Counted from the stretch's first letter, positions 40,080-49,868 are shown. The stretch: 64,000 bases of DNA from Phycisphaerae bacterium (GCA_028277645.1 JANQFV010000031.1:62001-126000), one strand, 5' to 3'. Numbers and translations are program-made. The notes: generated by a model not told the origin, from the sequence alone.

Positions 40080-43000
40080 ATGCCGAACTCGCACGCGTCG
40101 CACACACCCTCCGAAGACTCCGCTGACGCACGTGCGCGAAGATCGAGTAGTGCGTCCAGCAGTACGGATGATCCGACGCGCGTCGGAGGCGACAGCCTCG
40201 GCGCCGGACACAATCGCGACCCGATCCCGCTGGGACCGAGCATTGAGGGCTACGCGCTCAAGAACGAGGTACACCGGGGCGGGCAGGGCGTGGTCTATCG
40301 TGCCGTACAACTCGGCACAAAACGTGAAGTCGCGCTGAAAGTCCTTCTGGAGGGACCCTACGCCAGTGAAAGTGCCCGACGGCGTTTCGAACGCGAGATC
40401 GAGCTCGCTGCGGCGCTGCGGCACCCGAATATCGTCACGATCCTCGATTCCGGCCTGAGCCTGGGCCGCTACTTTTTCGCGATGGAGTACATCCGGGGGC
40501 AACGCCTCGATCGCTACCTGGCGCAGCAACGCCCCGGATTCGACAAGACGCTCGAACTTTTCGAACAGGTCTGTCAGGCTGTGAATTACGCACATCAGCG
40601 CGGTGTGATTCACCGGGATCTGAAGCCGCCGAACATCCTGGTCGACGATCAGGGCGAGCCGCACATTCTAGACTTCGGCCTAGCCAAGCAGATGCCGGCC
40701 GCTGGAGACGAGACCACGTTGCAGGTGCTCTCGACCAGTGGCCAGATCCTCGGCACGGTTGCGTACATGTCGCCGGAACAGGCGGCTGGCTCGCACGACG
40801 TCGACGTGCGCAGCGACGTGTACTCGCTCGGCGTCATCTTCTACGAAGCGTTGATAGGTCAACCACCCTACCCGGTATCCGGTCCGTTGGGTGAAGTGCT
40901 GAATCGCATAGCGCGCGACGATCCCATGCACCCCAGGGCGGCCACACAGCGATCAACGACACGGCCGCTGGTCGACGATGAAGTGGCCACCATCCTGCTG
41001 AAGACGCTCGAGAAAGAGCCCCAGCGCCGCTATCAAACGGCCGGCGATCTGGCCCGCGACCTACGGCATCGGCTCAACGGGGATCCGATCGAGGCAAAGC
41101 GAGCCAGCGGACTGTACATGCTGCGTAAAGCGCTGCGACGCTATCGCCTCCAGGCAGCAGCAGCCGGCACAGTGCTAATGATGCTGGTTGCGTTCCTCAT
41201 CATCTTCGCGGTGCTGTTTACGAGGGAGCGAGACGCGAGCCAGCGGGCACGCGAACTGACGAAGGATTTGACCGACGCGCTCGACGAACGGCAGGTAGCG
41301 CTCGATGACGCCACGCAAGCCGAAGCGGATCTGCGGCGTGCGCTGATGCGGCAGCACATTCAGCGCGGCGACCTCGCGCTGACGCGTGACGACCCGATCG
41401 AAGCCCGCGACAGCTACTGGGCAGCCTATGACCTCGTGCCCGGGCCAGCCGCGCAATGGGCCTTGCGCCGGTTCTACCTCGAGACAGCCAACGCCGGCTC
41501 GTTCGTGCTGGCGTACGAATCGAGGGCGCGTTCGAAGCTTTCACCCAACGGGCAGATCGCCGCAGTTGCGACAACGGACGGCGCAATCGTCGTGCGCGAT
41601 TTGGGCAGCGGCGCTGTGCTGAACTGGGTGCGTTTGCCGCTGCAACCGAAGATACTGGATGTGAAGGACAGCGGCGCGGTGGCTGCCGCGGGCCCGGATT
41701 GGCTGCGCGTCTGGCAACCCCGCGAGTTGCGACCGGTCCTGGCGTCCGAGCTTCCGAACCTCCTCGGCGAGCCGTTGGCCGTCGACATCCTGCCGGATGA
41801 CCTACGCGTCATCGTCATCACCAGTCAGCAGGCAGCGTTGCTTGCGGCTCCTAACGGGCAACTGATCAGCGGTCTTTTCCTGCAGGGTAGGAGCAACGGG
41901 CGTACGACTTATCAACCCGACCTTGGGCACGTCGCCGTCGCAACCGACGCGGGCGTGGAGTTGGTTACCGTTTCCGGAGATAGACTCGCCGCCCAGACGG
42001 TCTGGCCCAACGACGGTCCGCCCCGGGATGTGCGCTTTGATGGCACCGCTGCGCTGGGTGTGCTGGTCGACGATCCCGATGCGGCGCGCAGTAAAGTCCA
42101 CATCGCACCGGTCGAGGGACTGATCAACCAACTGTGGCCCCAGACCGTCGACCTGTCGGGCACCTGGGAGTTAATGGACCTCGACTCGGAGTCACAGACG
42201 ATCGCGCTAGCCGATGCGCGCGGCCGGCTTGCCGTCTATCGCGACGGGGAGTTGCTCGGCGAATGGCAGTCCAGCGGCGTCGCGTTCGAGGAACTGCAAC
42301 TCTCGTCACGGCATGCGACGCTGGTTACGCGTGACGATCAGAACACCGTGAACCGCTGGGTTCCGGCGCAGTACATTGAACAAAAACGTGAAATCATTGA
42401 CGACGCTCCGATCGCGTCCGCCGCCTCCGCCGACGGGCGCGTCGTGCTCCTCGGGTTTGAACGCGGCCGGGTTTCGATGTACCGGCCGGCGCAACAGCGT
42501 GTGCCCGATACGCTGGTCCGTCCGCGTCTGTTCAATCTTGGCAGTCAGGTCGAACTCGATGTGGACGCCGCAGGCAAACGGGCCATGGTTCTCGACGGCT
42601 CGAATCTGCGCTTCGTTGACCTTCAGACGCGTGAGGACCGCGTCCACCCCTGGCCGCGCAGCCGACGGACGTCCCCGCGCAAGGTCATCATGAGCGACGA
42701 CGGGGCATACGTGGCCGTCATGGCCGATCGGCGGGAGGGCGAGAGCCAGTTCCTGACAGTACTCTCCTGGGACGACGAACCACGCTCACCCTTCGCTTCG
42801 ACGGAGTTCATCGGCGCGGTTGTTAACGATCTCGTGTTCATCCCAAATACGCACGAGTTGTTAATAGCACGCTCCAACGGCGAGTTGATGCGGATCGACG
42901 TTACGACCCTGATGGACGCGGAGACTGAGAACTCCGAAACAACGATGTCCCGACGTGTTCCCCCGTGGCTGACACTCGATGTTGCCGCGCGGCAAATCCG

Positions 43001-44255
43001 ATGCAGCCCGGCGGGCGACAGCGTGGCCGCGGCGTGCGAAGATCAGACGTTGCGGCTATTGCACCTCGCCAATAACGAGCGCCCCACCCGCGTCTCGCTA
43101 GGCAGCGAACCCCGGACGATGGCCTTTCATCCGAGCGATGACCTCCTGCTGGTGCGCACGGCAGACGGCGCCGCGCACCTGCTGGCGACGGACACCGGTG
43201 AACGCGTATCGCGCTGGAGATTGGATGCGGACACCCAGACACGCCCATTGGCGATCTGGATCGGCACCGGCGACGCAATGCTGCTGGGTTACGGTGACGG
43301 CGTCTGGGAACATCGCTACCAGTTCGCCGACCAACTCATCGAGTTGGGTCGGCCGCTAGCGCGCCAGCGCGAGCTTGCAAGGCACCTGGCCGACCGTGAG
43401 TTTGCGCGTGCTTGGGACACCGCGCGCGACCTGACCGCCCTTTCCCCCGAACTCGGTCACAATGCCGAGGTCTCCGTGCTGGAGGCGACGCTGCGGGCGG
43501 CTTCCGAGATCGTGCCGGCCGAGTGGACAGACCGCGCACTGGCCGATGCGGACGCCGCGACGTTTATCCGCCTGGGACACGCAGCCTACGACGGTGGCCG
43601 ATTTGAGCTGGCCGCGCGCTGGCTCCGGAGGGGGCGCGACGTGCAGCCGCGTGTCGACGCGTTCACTGCTTGGCGCAGCGCCGCGTGTACCTATCTCGCC
43701 GACAACTACAGCGCCGCGGCGGATGCCTTGGCCAGCGTGGCCGAACGTCGCGACCTTGCCTCGGCTTTTCGCCCGATCGTGGCAATGCAGCAAGTGGCCG
43801 CCCTGACATTGGCGGGACGGTCGGCCGAAGCCCGGGCAGTCGTGGCACGCATCGCACAACCCGGCCCCGCAGCGTCGCGCGGGCGCCGTCGCGCAAACTC
43901 GGAGCAGGCCATCCGCGGCATCGTCGCCACGCAAGCCGCGCGCGTCATCGGCCGTCTGATGACGGACCTGTCGCCGGACAACTCCGTCGAGGCGAATTGG
44001 GACACACTGCTTCCGTCGTTCTTCGAGCGCGAGCGTCTCGTCAGCGCTTATGCCGAGCCATTGCTCCAGTTCTACGATGACGTACACTTCTTCACCGCCG
44101 AGGTGGCCCGGCAACGCGGGCACCTCGCCGAGGCGGCAGTTGAGTACCAACGTTGTATCGATGTCGCTCGCGACACCTGGCCGGCTGACTGGGCGGCGTA
44201 CCGGCTAGCCCAGCTCGCCGACGAATCGAACCTGGCGTCAGCGCCGGAGGAGTAA
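40080..44255 (+). CDS. Membrane Ser/Thr protein kinase with WD40-like and TPR-like output domain
   Basis: 1391 residues. A low-complexity N-terminus (~1-55), then a PknB-type kinase: HRGGQGVVYRA glycine loop (65-75), Lys87, HRDLKPPNIL (178-187), DFGLAKQ (198-204), TVAYMSPEQA. One membrane helix near 357-381 and a short coiled coil (~385-430) follow. Residues ~480-1110 are beta-rich like a WD40 or quinoprotein propeller on the far side of the membrane, and ~1110-1391 are helical, TPR-like. The architecture is common in planctomycetes. purD follows 2 bases after its stop, so they are co-transcribed. Confidence 0.93.
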   Translation: MPNSHASHTPSEDSADARARRSSSASSSTDDPTRVGGDSLGAGHNRDPIPLGPSIEGYALKNEVHRGGQGVVYRAVQLGTKREVALKVLLEGPYASESARRRFEREIELAAALRHPNIVTILDSGLSLGRYFFAMEYIRGQRLDRYLAQQRPGFDKTLELFEQVCQAVNYAHQRGVIHRDLKPPNILVDDQGEPHILDFGLAKQMPAAGDETTLQVLSTSGQILGTVAYMSPEQAAGSHDVDVRSDVYSLGVIFYEALIGQPPYPVSGPLGEVLNRIARDDPMHPRAATQRSTTRPLVDDEVATILLKTLEKEPQRRYQTAGDLARDLRHRLNGDPIEAKRASGLYMLRKALRRYRLQAAAAGTVLMMLVAFLIIFAVLFTRERDASQRARELTKDLTDALDERQVALDDATQAEADLRRALMRQHIQRGDLALTRDDPIEARDSYWAAYDLVPGPAAQWALRRFYLETANAGSFVLAYESRARSKLSPNGQIAAVATTDGAIVVRDLGSGAVLNWVRLPLQPKILDVKDSGAVAAAGPDWLRVWQPRELRPVLASELPNLLGEPLAVDILPDDLRVIVITSQQAALLAAPNGQLISGLFLQGRSNGRTTYQPDLGHVAVATDAGVELVTVSGDRLAAQTVWPNDGPPRDVRFDGTAALGVLVDDPDAARSKVHIAPVEGLINQLWPQTVDLSGTWELMDLDSESQTIALADARGRLAVYRDGELLGEWQSSGVAFEELQLSSRHATLVTRDDQNTVNRWVPAQYIEQKREIIDDAPIASAASADGRVVLLGFERGRVSMYRPAQQRVPDTLVRPRLFNLGSQVELDVDAAGKRAMVLDGSNLRFVDLQTREDRVHPWPRSRRTSPRKVIMSDDGAYVAVMADRREGESQFLTVLSWDDEPRSPFASTEFIGAVVNDLVFIPNTHELLIARSNGELMRIDVTTLMDAETENSETTMSRRVPPWLTLDVAARQIRCSPAGDSVAAACEDQTLRLLHLANNERPTRVSLGSEPRTMAFHPSDDLLLVRTADGAAHLLATDTGERVSRWRLDADTQTRPLAIWIGTGDAMLLGYGDGVWEHRYQFADQLIELGRPLARQRELARHLADREFARAWDTARDLTALSPELGHNAEVSVLEATLRAASEIVPAEWTDRALADADAATFIRLGHAAYDGGRFELAARWLRRGRDVQPRVDAFTAWRSAACTYLADNYSAAADALASVAERRDLASAFRPIVAMQQVAALTLAGRSAEARAVVARIAQPGPAASRGRRRANSEQAIRGIVATQAARVIGRLMTDLSPDNSVEANWDTLLPSFFERERLVSAYAEPLLQFYDDVHFFTAEVARQRGHLAEAAVEYQRCIDVARDTWPADWAAYRLAQLADESNLASAPEE

Positions 44256-44257
44256 GT

Positions 44258-45508
44258 ATGAACGTGCTGGTGATTGGTTCCGGAGGACGCGAGCACGCCA
44301 TCTGTCACGCGCTAAGACGCTCACCCGGCCTTTCGAAGCTCTTCAGCCTGCCGGGCAATGCCGGCACCGATCAACTCGGCACCAACATCCCCGGGGATGG
44401 AAACGACATAAACTATGCCCTGACGGTCGCGCGGCAGGAGAACATCGACCTGACGGTGATCGGGCCGGAAGAACCCCTGGCCGCCGGCATGGCTGATGCC
44501 TTCGAAGAATCCGGGCTGCGCGTATTCGGGCCACGGGCCGCGGCGGCACAGATTGAGGCGGATAAGGCGTTCGCGAAGCAGCTTATGCGGCAGTATGCGG
44601 TGCCTACGGCGGATGCACGCATCTTCGATGACTTCAAGCTGGCGCGCGAATACATCGCTACGCGCGACGAGGCAGTCGTCGTCAAGGCGGCGGGCCTCGC
44701 CAAGGGCAAGGGCGTCATCGTTTGTGATGATCCCGCCGATGCGATTCTGGCGGCGGAGCGCATCCTGGTCGAACGCATATTCGGTGATGCCGGGGCGCAG
44801 ATTGTTGTTGAGGAGCGTCTGCTCGGGCGCGAGGCTTCGTTGCTGGCGATTGTTGATGGGCACACGACGTACGTGCTCGAGCCCGCCCAGGATCACAAAC
44901 GCCTGCGCAACCACGACGAAGGCCCCAACACCGGCGGCATGGGCGCGTACTCGCCGACTCCTGCGATCAACGAAACACGCATGGAGCAGATCGAAGAGCA
45001 AATTATCGTGCCGGTGCTCGATGCGTTCGTACGCGAGGGGATTCACTATCGCGGTGTGCTGTACGTCGGCCTGATGCTCACCGCCGCCGGTCCGAAAGTG
45101 CTCGAATTCAACTGTCGTTTCGGCGATCCGGAGGCGCAGCCGATTCTGCTGCGGATGCAGTCCGACTTCCTGGAGTTGCTGAACGCTACCGTAGACGGTG
45201 AGTTGGCCGACTACGATGTGAAGTGGGATCCGCGACATGCGCTGTGCGTGGTAATGGCGTCCGGCGGGTACCCGGACAAGTACCAGACGGACATCCCCAT
45301 CGACGGACTTCCCGCGGACACGGACGACGCCGTAGTGTTTCACGCCGGCACGCGTCGCGAGGGAAATCAGGTGGTCACGTCCGGCGGACGCGTGCTCGGA
45401 ATCACGGCTCTGGGAGACACGCTGGCCGGCGCGCGCGAGCGTGCGTACGAGGTAGTAAAGCAGATCGAGTTCGCCGGCGCGCATTACCGTACAGATCTCG
45501 GCATTTGA
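44258..45508 (+). CDS. purD: Phosphoribosylamine-glycine ligase
   Basis: ATP-grasp enzyme that joins glycine to phosphoribosylamine, step two of purine synthesis. 416 residues, normal length. MNVLVIGSGGREHAICHAL, IGPEEPLAAGMAD, VVKAAGLAKGKGVIV, GPNTGGMGAYSP and EFNCRFGDPEAQPIL are the family motifs. Starts 2 bases after the kinase gene, an odd pairing for a purine gene. Confidence 0.97.
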   Translation: MNVLVIGSGGREHAICHALRRSPGLSKLFSLPGNAGTDQLGTNIPGDGNDINYALTVARQENIDLTVIGPEEPLAAGMADAFEESGLRVFGPRAAAAQIEADKAFAKQLMRQYAVPTADARIFDDFKLAREYIATRDEAVVVKAAGLAKGKGVIVCDDPADAILAAERILVERIFGDAGAQIVVEERLLGREASLLAIVDGHTTYVLEPAQDHKRLRNHDEGPNTGGMGAYSPTPAINETRMEQIEEQIIVPVLDAFVREGIHYRGVLYVGLMLTAAGPKVLEFNCRFGDPEAQPILLRMQSDFLELLNATVDGELADYDVKWDPRHALCVVMASGGYPDKYQTDIPIDGLPADTDDAVVFHAGTRREGNQVVTSGGRVLGITALGDTLAGARERAYEVVKQIEFAGAHYRTDLGI

Positions 45509-45543
45509 CGCCCACCATCGGCGGAGACCTGCGAGGTGCGATC

Positions 45544-45942
45544 GTGAATCAGCTCTTCGTTGGCGACATTCACATCTACGTCAGCGACATCACGCTGGCG
45601 CTGCGCTTCTGGTCCGACGGGCTGGGCCTCGAGATCGCGGAGCAGGAGGTCACGCCACACAGTGCGTATGCACGCCTCGATTTTCCCGACGGTGGCTCCT
45701 CCATCCGCCTGCTCGGCCCGGTTACGCCGAGCGATCCCGAGGATCGACCCACGCCCGGCACGGTGCCGATGGTCCTGTTCGACATCACGACTGACGCGTT
45801 CGATGATGTCCTCGTGCGTCTGATCGATCACGGTGGTCAACAGTTGGATGATATCGAGACGTATGGCAGCTTGCGCAGCGTCACGCTGGCCGACCCCGAC
45901 GGCAACGCGTTTGAACTGCTTGAGATCACAGAAGAAGGCTGA
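45544..45942 (+). CDS. Glyoxalase/VOC-fold protein
   Basis: 132 residues from GTG 45544; GAGG lies 8 bases upstream and the frame 5' of it is a purD shadow. VGDIHIYVSDITLALRFWSD opens a vicinal-oxygen-chelate fold of two beta-alpha-beta-beta-beta units; GSLRSVTLADPDGNAFELLE closes it, with a Glu as possible metal ligand and a His in the first strand. May be lactoylglutathione lyase-like, dioxygenase-like or an antibiotic-binding protein; sequence alone cannot say. Confidence 0.85.
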   Translation: MNQLFVGDIHIYVSDITLALRFWSDGLGLEIAEQEVTPHSAYARLDFPDGGSSIRLLGPVTPSDPEDRPTPGTVPMVLFDITTDAFDDVLVRLIDHGGQQLDDIETYGSLRSVTLADPDGNAFELLEITEEG

Positions 45943-46030
45943 GCGCGCCGCACAGCCTGTCCGTGACACGACTCCCCCGCCCCGCTAGACTCCCGCAGAT
46001 CATTTCACTCATGGCATGATGAGGGCCGTC

Positions 46031-47491
46031 ATGAAGCTGCACAGTCTCATCTTCGTAGGCATGGCCGTAGGTGTGCTGCTCGGACTGGGGCTCTGGGCGC
46101 TTGGCGAGTCGGCAGAAAAGGCCACAGACCCCCAGACGGCCGCGAGCCGTCAGGCAGTCTTCGAACACACGCTCTGGTGGCTGAACCTGTGCGGCCCGAC
46201 GATCTTCATCAGCATGCTCAAGATGATCATCGCGCCGCTGATTTTCGCGAGCATTGTCGCGGGTGTGACCAGCTTGCCGAACATGACGGAGCTGGGCGCG
46301 ATCGGCTGGAAAACACTCGTGTACTACGTGGTGACGACGACGATTGCTGTCACCATTGGGCTGATCTGCGTGCTCACCATCCGTCCCGGCAGTCAGGCCG
46401 CGGGGCAGACCCTGCACGACCAACGTGCTGCCGAGCTGGATGCACTCCGCGCCCGCTTCGTTACTGAGAAAGGTGATGAGGCACTCCGCCCCGATGGCTC
46501 GCCGCGTGCTGAGTATTTGGCGTGGCTCGCGGAGCAGCAGGGCCGCGAATTCGCCACCGGCTCCGAGGCAGCCAAGTTCTCCAAGCTCGCCGGGGCGCGC
46601 GAACGCACCGCCGGCGACATGTTCAAACAGGACATCATCCTCCCGCTGCTGACGAACCCCTTCGCGTCGTTGGCCGCAAACCCGCCCAACGCGTTGGGAC
46701 TGATCTTCTTCGCATTGCTCATGGGCGTCGCGTGTACGGTGGTGGGTGAACCGGCCGCACCGGTGATCCGCTTTTTCCACGGGCTCAATGCGGTCATCCT
46801 GCGTCTGACGAGCTGGATCATGATGATCTCGCCGGTCGCGATCATGTGCATCGTGGCCTGGCTGGTGGCGGACAAGGGCCCGCTCGTCTTCGTCAATCTG
46901 GGCTGGTACTGCGGCACGGTGATCGGCGGCATCGCGATCCACATCGGAGTGCTGCTGGCAATCGCGTACTACGTCGGGCGCGTCACCCCGCTGCAACTGT
47001 GGCGCGGCCTGCGCGAGGCCTGGATGATCGCGTTCACGACGCGCTCCAGCGCCGCCACCCTGCCGGTGACCATCGCCTGTACGACGCAAAAGCTGGGCGT
47101 CTCGCCGAAGGTGGCCAACTTCTCGCTGCCCGTGGGTGCCACGGTCAACATGGACGGAACCGCGTTGTACGAGGGCGTGGCCGTCATCTTTCTGATCCAG
47201 ATTTACGGCGGCCTGGACGACGTCAACATCACCATGACCGCGATGGCGACGTTCCTCGTGTTCATCACCGCCGTTCTAGCGTCCGTCGGCGCAGCCGCGG
47301 TGCCGGACGCTGGCCTGGTCACCATGGTGTTGGTCGCGAGCGCGGTACACCTGCCGATTTACTACATCCCGCTGATCTTCGCCGTCGACGCGTTTCTGGA
47401 TATGTTCCGCACTTCGACGAATGTGCTGGGTGATGCAGTGGGTGCCGTTGTGGTGAATCGGCTGGAGCGTGGGAGATTGGGGGAGGCGTGA
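46031..47491 (+). CDS. Dicarboxylate/amino acid:cation symporter (DAACS)
   Basis: 486 residues. Na+ or H+-coupled uptake of dicarboxylates, Glu or Asp, of the GltP/DctA family. Start ATG 46031 has GAGGG 5 bases before; ATG 46016 is possible. The HP1/HP2 motifs are seen: TTRSSAATLPVTI, GATVNMDGTALYEG and DMFRTSTNVLGDA. The segment between the third and fourth helices (~115-205) is longer and polar (ERTAGDMFKQDIILPLLTNP included), larger than in many relatives. No regulator gene nearby. Confidence 0.93.
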   Translation: MKLHSLIFVGMAVGVLLGLGLWALGESAEKATDPQTAASRQAVFEHTLWWLNLCGPTIFISMLKMIIAPLIFASIVAGVTSLPNMTELGAIGWKTLVYYVVTTTIAVTIGLICVLTIRPGSQAAGQTLHDQRAAELDALRARFVTEKGDEALRPDGSPRAEYLAWLAEQQGREFATGSEAAKFSKLAGARERTAGDMFKQDIILPLLTNPFASLAANPPNALGLIFFALLMGVACTVVGEPAAPVIRFFHGLNAVILRLTSWIMMISPVAIMCIVAWLVADKGPLVFVNLGWYCGTVIGGIAIHIGVLLAIAYYVGRVTPLQLWRGLREAWMIAFTTRSSAATLPVTIACTTQKLGVSPKVANFSLPVGATVNMDGTALYEGVAVIFLIQIYGGLDDVNITMTAMATFLVFITAVLASVGAAAVPDAGLVTMVLVASAVHLPIYYIPLIFAVDAFLDMFRTSTNVLGDAVGAVVVNRLERGRLGEA

Positions 47492-47497
47492 GCGTAC

Positions 47498-47525
47498 GTC
47501 ATTCCGAGCGCAGCGAGGAATCTAC
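47498..47525 (+). repeat. Palindromic repeat, copy 1
   Basis: GTCATTCCGAGCGCAGCGAGGAATCTAC; the ends ATTCC/GGAAT can pair. Related to copies at 47888 and 47993 that flank the GIY-YIG gene. It starts within 7 bases of the symporter stop. Confidence 0.7.
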
Positions 47526-47600
47526 ACCAAGCCATCAATATACACACGGCCTTGGCAACAGCGCCCGACGCCTCGGCCTCACGAAAGACATGCCAGGGCC

Positions 47601-47882
47601 ATGAGTAACTACTACGTATACATTTTGACCAGCAACTCGCGCACGCTATACGTTGGCATGACCAGCGATCTCGCCCGCCGCGTTGCCCAGCACAAGAACA
47701 AAGAACTGCCTGGGTTCACGCAGAAGTACAACGTCGGCCAACTCGTGTATTTCGAGGAGTTTCAACGTCCTCAGGATGCCATTGAACGTGAGAAGCAACT
47801 GAAAGGCTGGCGGCGCGACAAGAAGATCGCGCTGGTCGAGAACGAGAATCCAGGCTGGACGGACTTGGAGATCCCCCTCTAA
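47601..47882 (+). CDS. Small GIY-YIG nuclease-like protein
   Basis: 93 residues, a solitary GIY-YIG domain of the UPF0213/YhbQ-type group. YYVYILTSNSRTLYVGMTSD carries the GIY and YIG-like strands, RRVAQHKN holds the catalytic Arg region, EREKQLKGWRRDKK the Glu. ATG 47601 is chosen at the domain start; the upstream frame runs through repeat DNA. The gene is set between three copies of a palindromic repeat, two ahead-facing and one inverted. Short free-standing GIY-YIG proteins are thought to cut DNA; in vivo role is unknown. Confidence 0.88.
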   Translation: MSNYYVYILTSNSRTLYVGMTSDLARRVAQHKNKELPGFTQKYNVGQLVYFEEFQRPQDAIEREKQLKGWRRDKKIALVENENPGWTDLEIPL

Positions 47883-47887
47883 GAGCC

Positions 47888-47923
47888 GTCATTCCGAAGG
47901 AACGCAGCGACTGAGGAATCTAC
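47888..47923 (+). repeat. Palindromic repeat, copy 2
   Basis: GTCATTCCGAAGGAACGCAG at 47888-47907, continuing CGACTGAGGAATCTAC to 47923. Same ends as copy 1 but a longer middle; only 5 bases after the GIY-YIG stop codon. Confidence 0.7.
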
Positions 47924-47992
47924 GCCCGACTGCCCAAAAGTCCTCCGGGCACAAGGGCGGTTTGCAGGATAGGAACCTCTTGCGTGTCGCGG

Positions 47993-48020
47993 CTAGATCC
48001 CTCACTTCGTTCGGGATGAC
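47993..48020 (-). repeat. Palindromic repeat, copy 3 (inverted)
   Basis: On the minus strand this reads GTCATCCCGAACGAAGTGAG followed by GGATCTAG. It faces copies 1 and 2 and sits 5 bases before the convergent glycosyltransferase end. Confidence 0.7.
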
Positions 48021-48025
48021 ATAGC

Positions 48026-48769
48026 CTACGGCCGTCCCTCACGCTTGATTTGCCCGTAGAGCTTGAACAGCTCCTTGAACGCCCGCAGGATGACCTTCAG
48101 ATTCGCCCCGGTTTGTTCGCCGGCGGTGCGTGGGTAGTGATGCACACCCATCTGAGCGATCTTGAGGTTCAGGTTGCGGGCCTTGGCGAGCATCTCGGTG
48201 TCGATCAGCGCGCCCGTGCTGTGCATCTCGATCACGTCGATGAACGTCTTGGGATAGATCTTGAACGCCCCGTCAATGTCGCGCAGCTTGATGCGAAACA
48301 GCAGGTTCACGAGGGTCGTCCACGCGAACGCGTTCAGTTTGCGCATGAACGGGTCTTTGCGGTCCAGCCGGTAGCAAGACACGATGTCGTGGTCGTCCAG
48401 CAGTGGCAGCACGCCGGGCAATTCGCCCATGTCGAACTGGCCGTCGCCGTCGGTGTAGAAGATCCAGTTCTTCGTCGCCTCACGCATGCCGCGTGACAGC
48501 GCCCCGCCATACCCGCGATTGGGATTGTTGTGAACGGCCCGTACTTCAGGGATCTCCGCCGCGAGGTGATCAGCGATCTCGCCCGTGCCGTCCTTGCTGC
48601 CGTCGTTGACGATCAGCACTTCCAGGTCGTCCGCGACCTGCCGGCCCACCTCGACGGCGTTCCGCGTCACGCGCTCAACATTGGCTTCCTCGTTGTAGCA
48701 CGGGAATGTGATCGTCAGTGAGAACGGCTTGAGCGGCGGCTTTTCCACGGTGCGGAACTCCTGTGACAT
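48026..48769 (-). CDS. Family 2 glycosyltransferase
   Basis: 248 residues from ATG 48769; an open frame extends to GTG 48841 but lacks support. GT-A fold like dolichyl-phosphate mannose synthase: LTITFPCYNEEANVERV, LIVNDGSKDGTGEI, NPNRGYGGALSRGM and FYTDGDGQFDMGEL (DxD-like TDGDGQ). Cytoplasmic; moves a sugar from a nucleotide donor to a lipid carrier or glycan. No membrane tail is seen. Divergent from the uracil-DNA glycosylase gene. Confidence 0.9.
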   Translation of the reverse strand: MSQEFRTVEKPPLKPFSLTITFPCYNEEANVERVTRNAVEVGRQVADDLEVLIVNDGSKDGTGEIADHLAAEIPEVRAVHNNPNRGYGGALSRGMREATKNWIFYTDGDGQFDMGELPGVLPLLDDHDIVSCYRLDRKDPFMRKLNAFAWTTLVNLLFRIKLRDIDGAFKIYPKTFIDVIEMHSTGALIDTEMLAKARNLNLKIAQMGVHHYPRTAGEQTGANLKVILRAFKELFKLYGQIKREGRP

Positions 48770-48903
48770 GCGGGTGCGATCGTGCGCCCGCAGACGCGCC
48801 ACCTCGACTCTAACGAGTGACAGATACGACTGCAACGACACTCGCGCACCGCCTGATAATGCCGGTCCTTGCCGTCAGTCCACCCGCTGCGTAAGCTGTC
48901 CGC

Positions 48904-49764
48904 GTGAACACATCCGAGCCTGACAGCGTGATTCCCGGGCTGCGCGAATGGCTGGCCAGTGAGCGCCGCTACGGCATTACGCATTATGGCGAAGCGCTCG
49001 TCTCGCCCGCCCCTGCTGCCGCACTGTCAACGCCAGAGACGGTCAGCCCGGCGGCCAAAGTGACGCCTAGTACTCCGTCGCGGTCGCAACCCGCCGCCAC
49101 CGCTGAGATGTTCCCTGATGACCCGGACCTGCCGACGTTCTGCGCGGAAGAGCTTGAGTCGTCGGCCGCCGCCGCAGCTCTGGCGGATCTGGACGTGCGC
49201 TTCGTCAAAGCCTGCACCAAGTGTCGGCTGCACGAGCACCGTACGCAGACCGTATTCGGTGTAGGACGCCCGCGGCCGGACCTGGTATTCGTGGGCGAAG
49301 GCCCCGGCGCCGACGAAGATGCCCAGGGTGAGCCCTTCGTTGGACGAGCCGGCCAGCTCCTCACGCGTATGATCGCGGCTATGACCCTGACGCGTGATCA
49401 GGTGTACATCTGCAACGTGGTCAAGTGCCGACCGCCCGGAAACCGCACGCCGACTGAAGAAGAGATGCACACTTGCGGTCCGTTCCTGTTCCGGCAGCTC
49501 GCCATTCTGCGCCCGAAGGTCATTGTAACACTCGGCCGTCCGGCGACGCAGACGTTGCTCGCTACGAAGGCGCCGATCGGCAAGCTGCGCGGCCGGTTCC
49601 ACGATTTTCCGCCGCCTGAATTGGCCCATTTGCCGCTACCGCGCATTCCACTCATGCCCACGTTCCATCCGGCCTACCTCCTTAGAAGCCCAGGTGAGAA
49701 AGGTAAGGCCTGGGAGGATTTGCAGGCCGTCATGGAGCATCTGGGTCTACCGCGACCCGTTTGA
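48904..49764 (+). CDS. Type-4 uracil-DNA glycosylase (Fe-S)
   Basis: 286 residues. Removes uracil from DNA at the start of base-excision repair. The N-terminal ~85 residues are a poorly conserved Pro/Ala-rich linker; the catalytic domain follows: [56 protein letters not shown] and [13 protein letters not shown]. Cys in CTKC, in VVKCRPPGN and in HTCGPFLF are the probable [4Fe-4S] ligands. GTG 48904 start. Confidence 0.93.
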   Translation: MNTSEPDSVIPGLREWLASERRYGITHYGEALVSPAPAAALSTPETVSPAAKVTPSTPSRSQPAATAEMFPDDPDLPTFCAEELESSAAAAALADLDVRFVKACTKCRLHEHRTQTVFGVGRPRPDLVFVGEGPGADEDAQGEPFVGRAGQLLTRMIAAMTLTRDQVYICNVVKCRPPGNRTPTEEEMHTCGPFLFRQLAILRPKVIVTLGRPATQTLLATKAPIGKLRGRFHDFPPPELAHLPLPRIPLMPTFHPAYLLRSPGEKGKAWEDLQAVMEHLGLPRPV

Positions 49765-49848
49765 GCGTCGGCACCGTTCGATTCTGCACTACAGGTGTTT
49801 GCCCGATGACGCGCCTGCGCGGGTCGTCTATTCTCTCGGTGTGCCGCT

Positions 49849-49868
49849 CCGGGGGCTATCGCCCCCGG
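49849..49868 (+). promoter_or_regulatory. Strong hairpin in leader of the LuxR-type gene
   Basis: CCGGGGGC (49849-49856), loop TATC, GCCCCCGG (49861-49868): an 8-bp perfect GC stem 44 bases before ATG 49913 and 85 bases after the glycosylase stop. No T-run. It may end the upstream transcript or shape the leader. Confidence 0.4.

Noticed and set aside
45926-47089. 387-codon minus-strand frame opposite the symporter
   Set aside because: His/Arg/Asp-rich shadow with no ribosome site.
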